A DNA stretch of 16,384 nucleotides from CAZPDM01 sp964585305 (GCA_964585305.1 CAZPDM010000092.1:1-16384); one strand, 5' to 3'. Counted from the stretch's first letter, positions 7,101 through 13,874 are shown. Notes: generated from the sequence alone by a model not told the origin. Program-made: numbers and translations.

Positions 7101-7382
7101 AGTTGTCCAATAATCTTTGGAGGATTTAATTTTTTCCCAATCTTGCAAACTAATTTTATTAGCGTTATATAATTTATCACAAATTGTATGATATTTATTC
7201 TCAGGAGAATATACTAAAGCAACGATATCCCCTTTAAAATATAAACCAGTTTCATAATCAAGACATCTTAAAAATAACCAACCATGTTGTTGGTTATTGC
7301 TAAGAGTGCTAAAAATAGAAGCCATCGTAATTTCAGCATTTATATTACCTTGAAATTTATTTGATATTTGAGTATTTGGCAT
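4155..7382 (-). CDS. Membrane-anchored DUF4388-TPR-PEGA-PQQ propeller protein
   Basis: A 1075-residue mosaic protein, start set at the ATG at 7382 by GAGGA just upstream (a TTG four codons earlier is rejected). Approximate order: a DUF4388-like domain (residues 5-165; FQGNI, LYFKGDIVALVY) with a helical extension near 195-235; TPR-like helices (250-290 and 385-445); one transmembrane segment (464-487); an Asn-Pro-rich linker (500-516); a coiled coil (525-620); a PEGA-like beta domain (640-695; SITPKGASIIID and LNGYQ); and a C-terminal PQQ/BamB-type propeller with recurring GxxxCLDxxTGxxxWxY blades (about 720-1075). Predicted topology: N-terminal half in the cytoplasm, PEGA and propeller outside the inner membrane. 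DUF4388 proteins often belong to signalling or gliding systems, so it may link an inner partner to an outer surface. The exact function is unknown. Confidence 0.85.
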   Translation of the reverse strand: MPNTQISNKFQGNINAEITMASIFSTLSNNQQHGWLFLRCLDYETGLYFKGDIVALVYSPENKYHTICDKLYNANKISLQDWEKIKSSKDYWTTLHEIVDENLLKNIKKQICYEEICKLFTYSNCYFEFVNINDPGANHDLYPVSDFFEVEGILLEVNQQQIEYNQITQILPNSDEILVWQKEPEVMPEADEPIRNVWLLVNGHSIEEILPLAYYGEYDTKRIIASLVANQNIRILKDDELRIYINEYKETQNWQEAVRYGELLVKRNPQNSGDVILLEEAYKQLEQTQKIEVLYYRLAQQFLSSSKPEEQILGASYLKKFCDAAVAVESNEILDARFHLFNMVLQGQIDGKAIDYNLLTEGKKLLQLLNNRKNNQESRQILESLLALHPHDKYLHSQYINVCLDLKDVATAVSEYETMAKIYERDKNWPELISTYQKIIRLVPNRKDIQKKLDTTQSKLKIGRSIFARALLILLILGLPIIGWFAYQEYSTPSDDGVNLNPNPNPNPNSNSNPNITNLPTNVTIDNERERKIDEECKNKLQIAEQRMNENQLYDARKILEEIVAKNPSKETLEKTNIVKEQLDELIQKYEEIYRIFQQRMEEAKNLEKKGSFNEAISIYLGVWKNTKFKTLPEHTNLRLPISLSITPKGASIIIDQNSPIILKRDEVIRVMPDFKTLTIQLNGYQTISYSNGFNESIQITSDDGTKLESLNDAKVKISLQKSLLWQSDFAQSGNILTNSTPCYVSDKDSLYIPTNKYLYIFSNFNATTPPNDYPEFLIPQKLKNLSSFTATPCYANGILYLLEDSQRLYAWNTVTKEFIGNLELGGDITITGIPVISQENSSILFSTSDKKIYCLPLAFGGVWRTSPRWVSITPRKIENEIVITGQKVLVSHTEGQLQCLDINTGRQIWQYTCPSFLHSSPGVAGNIIYLAANGLFIQLDLERGTEIKKLKILGECNSSVVVKNNVAYFTTSSKLLYAISVSGNPRILWKFNSELLLKSGPVVTDNGIVYIGTQSISVVQDSKTFRMGTLYAIDAKDGSRLWSYKVVGDVSSSVVICRDLVLLSANKLYAFLNN
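5838..5880 (+). repeat. GGGATT hexamer repeat with G-quadruplex pattern inside the PQQ gene
   Basis: The Asn-Pro linker is encoded by imperfect hexamers that read GGGATT on the + strand, the template strand of this gene. Four G3 tracts at 5859-5861, 5865-5867, 5871-5873 and 5878-5880, with loops of 3, 3 and 4 bases, meet the standard quadruplex pattern, which is striking in such AT-rich DNA. Confidence 0.8.
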
Positions 7383-7427
7383 AAGCTTCCTCAATTATTC
7401 TATTCTTTTCAATTTCTTAAAAATTGT

Positions 7428-7456
7428 TTGACTTTTATATTTTAATATTTTAATAT
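7428..7456 (+). promoter_or_regulatory. Sigma-70-type promoter of the sodium symporter
   Basis: TTGACT (7428-7433), a 17-bp spacer and TAATAT (7451-7456) lie about 45 bases before the ATG at 7501. Confidence 0.65.
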
Positions 7457-7500
7457 GATGTATTGGATAGATTATTATTTTTGGATAAAGAAAGGAAATT

Positions 7501-8883
7501 ATGGAAGATATTGAAAAAACTCGTGGCCAGTGGTCATCTAATTTAGGATTTATCTTAGCAGCAGCAGGCTCTGCAGTGGGATTGGGTAATATATGGAAAT
7601 TTCCTTATCTCACTGGTCAAAATGGTGGAGCTGCATTTGTGCTTGTTTATTTGATCGCAATTTTTTTAATTGGCGTTCCCATTATGTTGGGAGAAATGTC
7701 GATAGGACGCAATGCACAGCTGAACGCAATTGGAGCCTATCGCAAACTAAGTAAAGAAAAAGGAAAAAACTGGACATGGCTTGGTGTTATGGGTGTTGTT
7801 GCAGGGTTTATAATTTTATCATATTATAGCGTAATTGGCGGTTGGGTTACTAATTATATGGTCCAATACTTGACAGGAGGAATTGAAGGTCAACCTAGTA
7901 AATATTTTGAAGGATTTATTTCGCAAAATTATATGCCTATTTGGTGGCATTTTATTTTTATGGGGCTGACAGTTCTAATTGTTATCAGAGGTGTTTCTGG
8001 TGGTATTGAAAAATCTAGTAAAATTATGTTACCTGCATTATTTATCTTACTCATTATTATCATGGTACGTTCTTTAACTTTGCCTAACGCTAGCTTAGGT
8101 GTGGACTATTATATTAAACCAGATTTTTCTAAAATTACACCTGAAGTTATTATTGCCGCACTTGGACAAGTATTCTTTTCCCTAAGTTTAGGTATGGGAT
8201 GTATGATTACTTATGGAAGCTACTTATCCAAACAACAAAATTTACAACGTAGTGCTATACTTGTACCATCGATGGACACTTTAGTTGCACTTTTAGCAGG
8301 CTTTGTTATTCTACCTGCTGTTTTTTCATTTGGATTAAAACCAGGTCAAGGTCCAGGGCTTATTTTTGTTACTTTGCCACAAGTTTTCTTAGAAATGCCA
8401 TTCGGAGCAGTTTTTGGAACATTATTCTTTATTTTAATTTTTTTTGCTGCAATTACATCTTCAATTTCTCTTTTAGAAGTTATTGCATCTTATTTTATAG
8501 ATCAATTCAAATGGTCCCGACGTAAAGCAGTCATTAGTATGGCATTTTTCATGTTTTTACTAGGAATCCCTTGTTCCTTATCATTTGGTTGCATGGGCAA
8601 TTATAAAGTTTTTGATAAAACATTTTTTGATTGTCTGGATTATCTTGCTTCTAATATTATGCTGCCTTTGGGCGGATTTTTTATGTGTTTATTCATCTCT
8701 GAAATATGGGGGCTTGCTGCAGCAAATCAAGAAATTAGTAATAATGGAAGTATTCCTTTTAAATCAAAAAAAATGTTTGATTTTATGATTAAATGGGTAA
8801 GTCCCATGGCTGTGTTTATTATACTTGTTGATCCTTTTGCGCAATATATTGCTGAAAAGATTTTACATTATTACTACCTTTAA
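7501..8883 (+). CDS. Neurotransmitter:sodium symporter family transporter (LeuT/MhsT type)
   Basis: A 460-residue NSS-family transporter that should import an amino acid or related solute with Na+. TM1 has the signature GSAVGLGNIWKFPY (residues 23-36) with the unwound Gly-rich stretch that binds Na+ and substrate. TM6 has QVFFSLSLGMGCMITYGSY (223-241), like the matching LeuT helix, and TM8 has the Na2-site AAITSSIS (316-323). I count 11 helices, the last at about 431-446. Length and the lack of a twelfth helix match the common bacterial 11-helix NSS type such as MhsT. Substrate cannot be read from the sequence. AAAGGAAA precedes the ATG. It has its own promoter and a strong downstream hairpin, so it appears to be a single-gene unit. 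Confidence 0.95.
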   Translation: MEDIEKTRGQWSSNLGFILAAAGSAVGLGNIWKFPYLTGQNGGAAFVLVYLIAIFLIGVPIMLGEMSIGRNAQLNAIGAYRKLSKEKGKNWTWLGVMGVVAGFIILSYYSVIGGWVTNYMVQYLTGGIEGQPSKYFEGFISQNYMPIWWHFIFMGLTVLIVIRGVSGGIEKSSKIMLPALFILLIIIMVRSLTLPNASLGVDYYIKPDFSKITPEVIIAALGQVFFSLSLGMGCMITYGSYLSKQQNLQRSAILVPSMDTLVALLAGFVILPAVFSFGLKPGQGPGLIFVTLPQVFLEMPFGAVFGTLFFILIFFAAITSSISLLEVIASYFIDQFKWSRRKAVISMAFFMFLLGIPCSLSFGCMGNYKVFDKTFFDCLDYLASNIMLPLGGFFMCLFISEIWGLAAANQEISNNGSIPFKSKKMFDFMIKWVSPMAVFIILVDPFAQYIAEKILHYYYL

Positions 8884-8897
8884 AATTTACTTTTGAT

Positions 8898-8934
8898 AAT
8901 AAGCAGGCCGCAATATTTGCGGCCCTTGCTTATT
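8898..8934 (+). terminator. Large hairpin terminator after the symporter gene
   Basis: GGCCGCAA (8906-8913) pairs with TTGCGGCC (8917-8924), and AATAAGCA (8898-8905) extends the stem with TGCTTATT (8927-8934) past a 2-base bulge. An AT-rich tail with CTTTT follows. A second small hairpin (TTCTCA-GA-TGAGAA, 8948-8961) lies just beyond. Confidence 0.75.
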
Positions 8935-8998
8935 ATTATACTTTTCCTTCTCAGATGAGAAACACAAAACTTTAGAGGATTGGAATTTCTTCACAACC

Positions 8999-9020
8999 CT
9001 AGCTTTTTATTAAAAGCTAG
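8999..9020 (-). terminator. Perfect hairpin directly after the TPR gene stop codon
   Basis: CTAGCTTTT (8999-9007) pairs with AAAAGCTAG (9012-9020) around TATT, touching the stop codon of the gene at 9021. On the - strand it is followed by GGTTGTG rather than a U tract, so it may be a 3' stabilising hairpin rather than a true intrinsic terminator. Confidence 0.5.
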
Positions 9021-10265
9021 TTACTCCAATGTTTTACTAGTAATTTTAATTTTTTCTTCAAGTAAACGAGCTTTAGGATGACCTAAATCAATTGCTTTTT
9101 GCCAATCTTTTATTGCTAATTCATGGAATTCTTTATAACCTTTTTCAAATAAGGCTTGGCCGCGATTATGGTACGCTTCTACATTATCCGGAGATAACTC
9201 TACTGCTTTATTAAAATCTTCTAACGCAAGGTCATACTTTTGAGAACCAAGATATAACAAACCACGTTTAATATAGGCATCGGTATATTTGCTATTCAAA
9301 GTAATTGCTTGGCTAAAATCTGCCAATGATTTTTCAATATCTTGGGTTTCACTATAAAGAATGCCACGTTGAAAGAATGCTTCAGCAAATTCAGGATTAA
9401 GTTCAATTGCGCGATTAAACTCTTTCAAGGCTTCTTCATAATGTTTGTTATGCCTTTGCATCATACCAGACAAAACATAAATTCTTGTAAAATCTGGTTT
9501 AATTTGGGCAGCACTTTGGAAATCTTTTAAAGCTTCGTCATATTGTTGCTTTTCGTAGAATGTTAATCCACGTGCTACATAAGCATCTAAATAATCAGGT
9601 TTTAAAGAGATAGCTGTTTTATAATCTTCTAAAGCATTTTCTATATGCCCTAATTTCTTAGCAACAAAAGCTCTTTTTAAAAAAATATAGGAATGTTTTG
9701 GTTGTAACTCAGATTTGCGCCCAATATAAAGAATAGCTCTACTATATTCCTGCATTGCATCTTCATATTGACTTGTTTCTATAAAATCGTCTGCTAATGA
9801 AACAAAATTTTCTTCTCGTATACATTGAGAAACGCAAATAGGCATTGGTTCTTCGGGTGGGCAAGTTGGCATATTAAGATAACGTTGATAACGAATACGT
9901 TGAGATTGACAAAATGCCACTAAAGTTGAAGTTAATTTTGCAAAAAATGAATCTAAATCTTGAGGATCATATAATAAAGTATTTTTCTGCCCAAGATTTG
10001 AAAAACTACTATCTTTTCGAGCAATAATTAGGCAACTTTTTCCAGAACGAACTGCATAACCAATTTCAAAAGCAATGATAGGAGTTTCTACATCCGGAGT
10101 AACATCAGCAATAACAAAAGAAGCATTATGAATACAAGTAAAACTATCTTCCTGCTCATTTATAATAAAAATATCCAAGCCTAATTTATTACAGGCTGTT
10201 TGAATTTTTTCTCGAATTGGAATAAAATCGTTATTACTGGGAGTTTTTAAATATAATTTTGGCAA
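9021..10265 (-). CDS. TPR protein with TIR/deoxyribosyltransferase-like N-terminal domain
   Basis: A 414-residue two-part protein. Residues 1-120 look like the nucleotide-binding fold shared by nucleoside 2-deoxyribosyltransferase-like and TIR-like domains: ASFVIADVT (48-56), then FEIGYAVRSGK (66-76). The Glu in FEIGYA (E67) aligns with the catalytic Glu of that fold and is kept. Residues 154-400 form about seven TPRs with clear repeats such as AYVARGLTFYEKQQYDEALKDF-type units. The start is TTG at 10265, supported by AAGGAG seven bases upstream; the next Met lies beyond the whole N-terminal domain. A sensor or scaffold that binds or cleaves a nucleotide is plausible, but activity is unproven. 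It follows the REC-CheX gene with a hairpin between them that lacks a U tail in this direction, so read-through is likely. Confidence 0.75.
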   Translation of the reverse strand: MPKLYLKTPSNNDFIPIREKIQTACNKLGLDIFIINEQEDSFTCIHNASFVIADVTPDVETPIIAFEIGYAVRSGKSCLIIARKDSSFSNLGQKNTLLYDPQDLDSFFAKLTSTLVAFCQSQRIRYQRYLNMPTCPPEEPMPICVSQCIREENFVSLADDFIETSQYEDAMQEYSRAILYIGRKSELQPKHSYIFLKRAFVAKKLGHIENALEDYKTAISLKPDYLDAYVARGLTFYEKQQYDEALKDFQSAAQIKPDFTRIYVLSGMMQRHNKHYEEALKEFNRAIELNPEFAEAFFQRGILYSETQDIEKSLADFSQAITLNSKYTDAYIKRGLLYLGSQKYDLALEDFNKAVELSPDNVEAYHNRGQALFEKGYKEFHELAIKDWQKAIDLGHPKARLLEEKIKITSKTLE

Positions 10266-10327
10266 AGCAAAACTCCTTAAATAGAAAGATCGCCCTTTGA
10301 TAGTGATGATGACACAATGTAAGCACC

Positions 10328-10362
10328 ACTCTCTGCTGTTTTAAACAGCAGAGAGTTTTTTT
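10328..10362 (+). terminator. Strong + strand terminator lying between two - strand genes
   Basis: A near-continuous 13-14 bp palindrome centred at 10342 (arms with CTCTCTGCTG and CAGCAGAGAG) is followed on the + strand by seven T. Read on the - strand, the direction of both flanking genes, the sequence after the hairpin is GTGGTGCTTAC, with no U tract. Confidence 0.8.
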
Positions 10363-10364
10363 AA

Positions 10365-11672
10365 TTATTTAGATTCCGAACGAAAAATTTCTACGCCAGC
10401 AATAAGTAAGTCCATTTCACCTTCCGGAACTAAAATAGGAACACATAAAACTTGCTCTCGTTCAGAGAATGTAACAGGTTCTTGTTTAGATATTCTCTTT
10501 GTAACCGGAGGAGTAATGTCTAACTTAATTCCTTTAGTATCCAATTTTGCAAGAGCATTACCACAAACAATATTTGCAAATTCATTTGCGGCTTCCAAAG
10601 GAAGGTCGCTTGAATCTACATTACTTTCAGTATCTACCATTGCTTGAGCTATTTGTATAGCAATTTCTTCACTAATATTTAAATAATATGACCAATGAAA
10701 ATCTCCAGCAATAGAAATTCTAATTATCATACCATGAGAAGTAAATTGGGGATTTGATTCAAATCGGCATTCCCCTTCCATAACAAAGATTCCAGCAAGC
10801 CGCATCAATAATTTTATTGTTTGTTCAATGAAAGTTTCATAAACAAATCCCGATTGAATATGTTTGCTTACCCACTGCATATTAAATACGCCTTGGTCTT
10901 CTTCATTAAGATTCTGGAAGGATTTTACTTCTCTTTGTAAAATATCTTTAGGAATCATTTTTTCACGCAAAATGATTTCGTCTATATCTAAATAATGCTC
11001 TTTCTGCTTTTGCAAAATCTGATCAACTTGCTCATGTGTTAAAAATCCCATTTGTACAGCAAGCTGGCCAAAATATTTGTTCACACGCTTTTGCATTTTC
11101 AATATCATATCAACATGTTTAGGAAGGATGTATCCATCATCCACAGCAATCTGGCCAGTTTTACGGTTAACAGTACTTTGTATTTCTAATACTTGTAGCA
11201 ATTGATCTTTCGAAAGGATACCTTTCTGCAGTAAATATTGACCTAAAAAACTTCCAATAACTTGGAATTCGCCTTCATTAGGCTCGACTTCTCTAGCTTT
11301 ATTAGGTGCTTTGGAACCAAGAACTTTGTTTATAGTAGAAAGGAAGGTGTAATTTTCAAAAGGTTTAGTAATATAATTTTTAACGCCAATTCTCAACGCC
11401 TCTAAAATTCTTTTTTTACTACCAATTGATGTTACCATTACAATACATGCCGTTGGGTCTTTTTGTAAAATATTTCGAGCCGCATCAATCCCATTTAAGT
11501 TGGGCATGTTGTAATCCATGAGTACCAAATCCGGCTTTTGTATAGGATAACACTCGATTGCTTCTTGGCCGTTTTGACACTCAGCAATTACTGTATAGCC
11601 TCCCCCTACTAGAATCTCTTTTAGCACCCGACGCATAAATGCGGAATCATCCGCTATGAGTACTTGACTCAT
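10365..11672 (-). CDS. Response regulator: REC, MshEN-like repeats and CheX-type domain
   Basis: A 435-residue protein. Residues 1-120 are a CheY-like receiver with the acidic pair D8-D9, phospho-acceptor D53, T81 and K103. Residues 142-223 hold three copies of a motif like LGxxLLxxGxLxxxxLxxxLxxQ, resembling the MshEN/GspE N-terminal family, some of which bind cyclic di-GMP; the Arg of that motif is missing here. Residues 285-430 match CheX/CheC phosphatases, with the ExxN motif intact (E364, N367, in EFANIVCGNAL). The CheX part could remove phosphate from CheY-type proteins, possibly under control of the attached receiver. AAGGAG eight bases before the ATG supports the start. It begins 16 bases after the triple-repeat gene, so the two form an operon. 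Confidence 0.85.
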   Translation of the reverse strand: MSQVLIADDSAFMRRVLKEILVGGGYTVIAECQNGQEAIECYPIQKPDLVLMDYNMPNLNGIDAARNILQKDPTACIVMVTSIGSKKRILEALRIGVKNYITKPFENYTFLSTINKVLGSKAPNKAREVEPNEGEFQVIGSFLGQYLLQKGILSKDQLLQVLEIQSTVNRKTGQIAVDDGYILPKHVDMILKMQKRVNKYFGQLAVQMGFLTHEQVDQILQKQKEHYLDIDEIILREKMIPKDILQREVKSFQNLNEEDQGVFNMQWVSKHIQSGFVYETFIEQTIKLLMRLAGIFVMEGECRFESNPQFTSHGMIIRISIAGDFHWSYYLNISEEIAIQIAQAMVDTESNVDSSDLPLEAANEFANIVCGNALAKLDTKGIKLDITPPVTKRISKQEPVTFSEREQVLCVPILVPEGEMDLLIAGVEIFRSESK

Positions 11673-11688
11673 CAGAGATTCTCCTTTT

Positions 11689-12228
11689 CTAACGACTCAT
11701 GCGATTGAGTTCTTCTTCCGAGGAGCCAATATCCTGCGGAGTTGCTTTTGCTTTACCTAAGTAATCCCAGCAAAGGTCGGCATAGCATTTTTGTCTAGTT
11801 CCCGTAGTATTCCGGGCTTCTTGTAAATAATTATTAGCACTTTCTAAAAAACCTTTATTTTGCAGTAAAGTAAGTTCCTGCATACTACTTCCAATTTCTT
11901 TGGGATCAATCGAAAATTTTGTTAAAAAAGAAATGCACAAATTAGCATAATATTGTCGGGAGACCCCTTGAGAAGTACGACATTGTTGTAGATATTTCTT
12001 GCAAGTATCCATCGGTGCCTGCTGTTTTTGAGGCTTTGCTCCTGAAGAAGATGTTTTTTCAGGAATATCTTGCAATTTTATCAATTCTTGGGGTGTCGTG
12101 CCTATGTCATATGGAGTGGCACCTTGCTTTGCCAAACAAACTTGACAGAGATTGGCAAAATATTTTTTACTGCTGCCACCGGCTACGCGTGCTTTTTCTA
12201 AATATTTTTGGGCTAGTTCAAGATACAC
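11689..12228 (-). CDS. Protein of three tandem 53-residue repeats, unrecognised family
   Basis: A 179-residue protein made almost entirely of three equal-length repeats that align without gaps (residues 2-54, 72-124 and 127-179), with a Ser/Gln/Lys linker after the first. Each repeat reads roughly YLxxxR, then YYANLCxxxLxK, then a Pro, then DIGSSxxELxxLQ; a Cys, the Leu before it, a Gly and an EL pair are kept in all three. Predicted secondary structure by eye is three short helices per unit. I do not recognise the family, and the spacing does not fit TPR or Sel1. The start is set at GTG (12228) by GGAG seven bases upstream, which puts the first repeat at the very N-terminus; a TTG six codons earlier lacks such a site. 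It is soluble, with no signal peptide or membrane segment. It lies in an operon with the REC-CheX gene and near cheR and cheW, so a scaffold or adaptor role in that pathway is an inference. Confidence 0.8.
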   Translation of the reverse strand: MYLELAQKYLEKARVAGGSSKKYFANLCQVCLAKQGATPYDIGTTPQELIKLQDIPEKTSSSGAKPQKQQAPMDTCKKYLQQCRTSQGVSRQYYANLCISFLTKFSIDPKEIGSSMQELTLLQNKGFLESANNYLQEARNTTGTRQKCYADLCWDYLGKAKATPQDIGSSEEELNRMSR

Positions 12229-12253
12229 TGCTATTCTCCGATTCAAAAAAACT

Positions 12254-12400
12254 TCTGCCGAAATCTTTTTCGTTAAAAATAGAAGATGACGTTAAGTAAT
12301 CAATTTATATAAAAAATCACTAAATATATAAATTACTCTAAGTCTCTGTAATATTTTTCTAACAACAAGCTAGAATCCATATTTCCTACTCTGCCGAAAT
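12254..12400. repeat. Intergenic region with two copies of an 11-bp sequence
   Basis: The 209-bp gap between the triple-repeat gene and cheR (12229-12437) carries TCTGCCGAAAT twice, at 12254-12264 and 12390-12400. It is otherwise AT-rich; I see no terminator and no convincing promoter. The repeats could be binding sites or chance. Confidence 0.35.
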
Positions 12401-12437
12401 ACTAAACTTTTGACCAAAAACGTCGTATCTATTTTTT

Positions 12438-13298
12438 CTATTTGGCAATCTTTCGATAGACACTTGGCTGTACATATTTCAATTTTGATACAGTTCCAAC
12501 TAAACTTTCTGAATGACCTAAAAATAAATATCCATCCACAGTAATGCTTTCTGCAAATCTTTCTACAAGATTTTGTTGCGTTGCCTTATCAAAATAAATC
12601 ATCATATTCCGGCAAAAAATAATATCAAAAGGACCTTTAAATGGCCATGCACCAACTACATTTAAATGCCGAAATTGAATAAGATTTCGTAATAAAGAAT
12701 CTGCAACATATAAATCTTGTTCTACTTTGAAATACTTAGCACGCCAATGAGGTGGAATATCTTGGATTCGGTCTTTAGAATATCTTCCTGCAATAGCCTT
12801 ATCAAGAACTACGGTTGAAATATCTGTTGCTAAAATTTTGGAATCTATATATCCCTGGCTTTCTATAAGGGCTTCATTTAATACAATAGCTATAGAATAT
12901 GCTTCTTCACCCGTAGAACATGCTGTACTCCAAATACGAAGACGATTGCTACCTTGTTTTTTTTTATTCTTGATCATATCAGGAAGAATTTTTAATAAAA
13001 AATCAAAATGTGCATTTTCCCTGAAAAAATTGGTCATATTTGTTGAAAGAATATTTAGCAATGTCTTTATTTCTTTTGGATCGGCAGATTTTTTTAAATA
13101 GTCACAATACTCCCGAAACGATCCCATTTGTATTTTTCTTAGATGACCACATAAACGGGAGCGAACTAATTCTCGTTTTCCTTCGTGTAAATTGATGCCA
13201 CAATATTGGTATACTAACTCACTAAGATATTGAAATTCGGCATCATACAAAGGTTTCAAGAATTCGTTATTTTCTTCTGGTAGTTGGGCAGCTTCCAT
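12438..13298 (-). CDS. cheR: CheR-type chemotaxis protein methyltransferase
   Basis: A 286-residue enzyme expected to transfer methyl groups from SAM to Glu side chains of chemoreceptors. The N-terminal helical domain (about residues 20-85) has the usual CGINLHEGKRELVRSRL segment. The catalytic domain has NFFRE (90-94), SAM motif WSTACSTGEEAYSIA (123-137), ATDIS (157-161), CRNMMIYF (229-236) and GHSESL (261-266). No C-terminal TPR or receptor-tethering pentapeptide is seen. Its ATG follows the cheW stop after 19 bases. The ribosome site is weak, so translation is probably coupled to cheW. No chemoreceptor gene lies in the window, so the substrate is encoded elsewhere. Confidence 0.95.
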   Translation of the reverse strand: MEAAQLPEENNEFLKPLYDAEFQYLSELVYQYCGINLHEGKRELVRSRLCGHLRKIQMGSFREYCDYLKKSADPKEIKTLLNILSTNMTNFFRENAHFDFLLKILPDMIKNKKKQGSNRLRIWSTACSTGEEAYSIAIVLNEALIESQGYIDSKILATDISTVVLDKAIAGRYSKDRIQDIPPHWRAKYFKVEQDLYVADSLLRNLIQFRHLNVVGAWPFKGPFDIIFCRNMMIYFDKATQQNLVERFAESITVDGYLFLGHSESLVGTVSKLKYVQPSVYRKIAK

Positions 13299-13317
13299 AT
13301 ATTGAAGCCAATCTAAA

Positions 13318-13788
13318 TTAGATGCCTACGGTTGTAACGAATTCTTCACTAGAAAGAACTCGATCAATATTTAACAAAATGATAACTTCATTGCCAAATT
13401 TACCAATCCCACTTAAAAAATCGCCATTGATCTTAATTCCAAAGCTAGCTTCATCAATCTGCTCTTGTTTAAGCTCAATAACATCATGCACGGCATCTAC
13501 GATAAGGCCTATCTGCTTCCCTTTCATATCCACAATAATCATACAGCTTTCACGACTATAGTCAGATGCATCAAGGCCAAATTTTATGCGAAGGTCAATT
13601 ACTGGGATTACTTTTCCACGAAGGTTGATAATACCTTTAATAAAGGTTGGAGTTTGTGGCATAGGAGTAATATCAACCATTCCAATAATCTCTCGGATTT
13701 TTAGTATTTCAATCCCATATTTTTCTTTAATCAAGCGAAAAGTTAAGAACTTTTCGGATTTTACAGAGGTTGTTGCAGTTTGTGCCAT
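13318..13788 (-). CDS. cheW: CheW-type adaptor protein
   Basis: A 156-residue CheW-fold adaptor that links receptors to the histidine kinase CheA. Typical features are the N-terminal beta strand (KFLTFRLIKEKYGIEILKI), the central FIKGIINLRGKVIPVIDLR (residues 49-67) and the C-terminal GIGKFGNEVIILLNIDRVL. The ATG at 13788 is preceded by AAGGA at a spacing of seven; a TTG-started frame 13 codons longer would include that site inside the protein and is rejected. It appears to be the first gene of the chemotaxis-like operon, behind its own promoter, with cheR following directly. No cheA is present in the window. Confidence 0.95.
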   Translation of the reverse strand: MAQTATTSVKSEKFLTFRLIKEKYGIEILKIREIIGMVDITPMPQTPTFIKGIINLRGKVIPVIDLRIKFGLDASDYSRESCMIIVDMKGKQIGLIVDAVHDVIELKQEQIDEASFGIKINGDFLSGIGKFGNEVIILLNIDRVLSSEEFVTTVGI

Positions 13789-13835
13789 CCTTATTTCCTT
13801 TACAAAAATTTTTTTTTGATCGTTCAATACTATTA

Positions 13836-13863
13836 ACTATAGCAAAAAAAAAAATCTAAGCAA
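13836..13863 (-). promoter_or_regulatory. Probable promoter of the cheW-cheR operon
   Basis: On the - strand, TTGCTT (13858-13863), a 16-bp T-rich spacer and TATAGT (13836-13841) lie about 45 bases before the cheW ATG, downstream of the terminator of the previous gene. Confidence 0.5.
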
Positions 13864-13874
13864 CATTTTTTAAT

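Noticed and set aside
12015..12299. A 94-codon + strand frame crossing the start of the triple-repeat gene
   Set aside because: It overlaps the well-supported repeat protein on the other strand, and no ribosome site or recognisable domain is seen.
13789..13827. Longer CheW with 13 extra N-terminal residues from TTG
   Set aside because: The extension contains the ribosome site for the internal ATG and would give a Lys-rich tail not usual in CheW.
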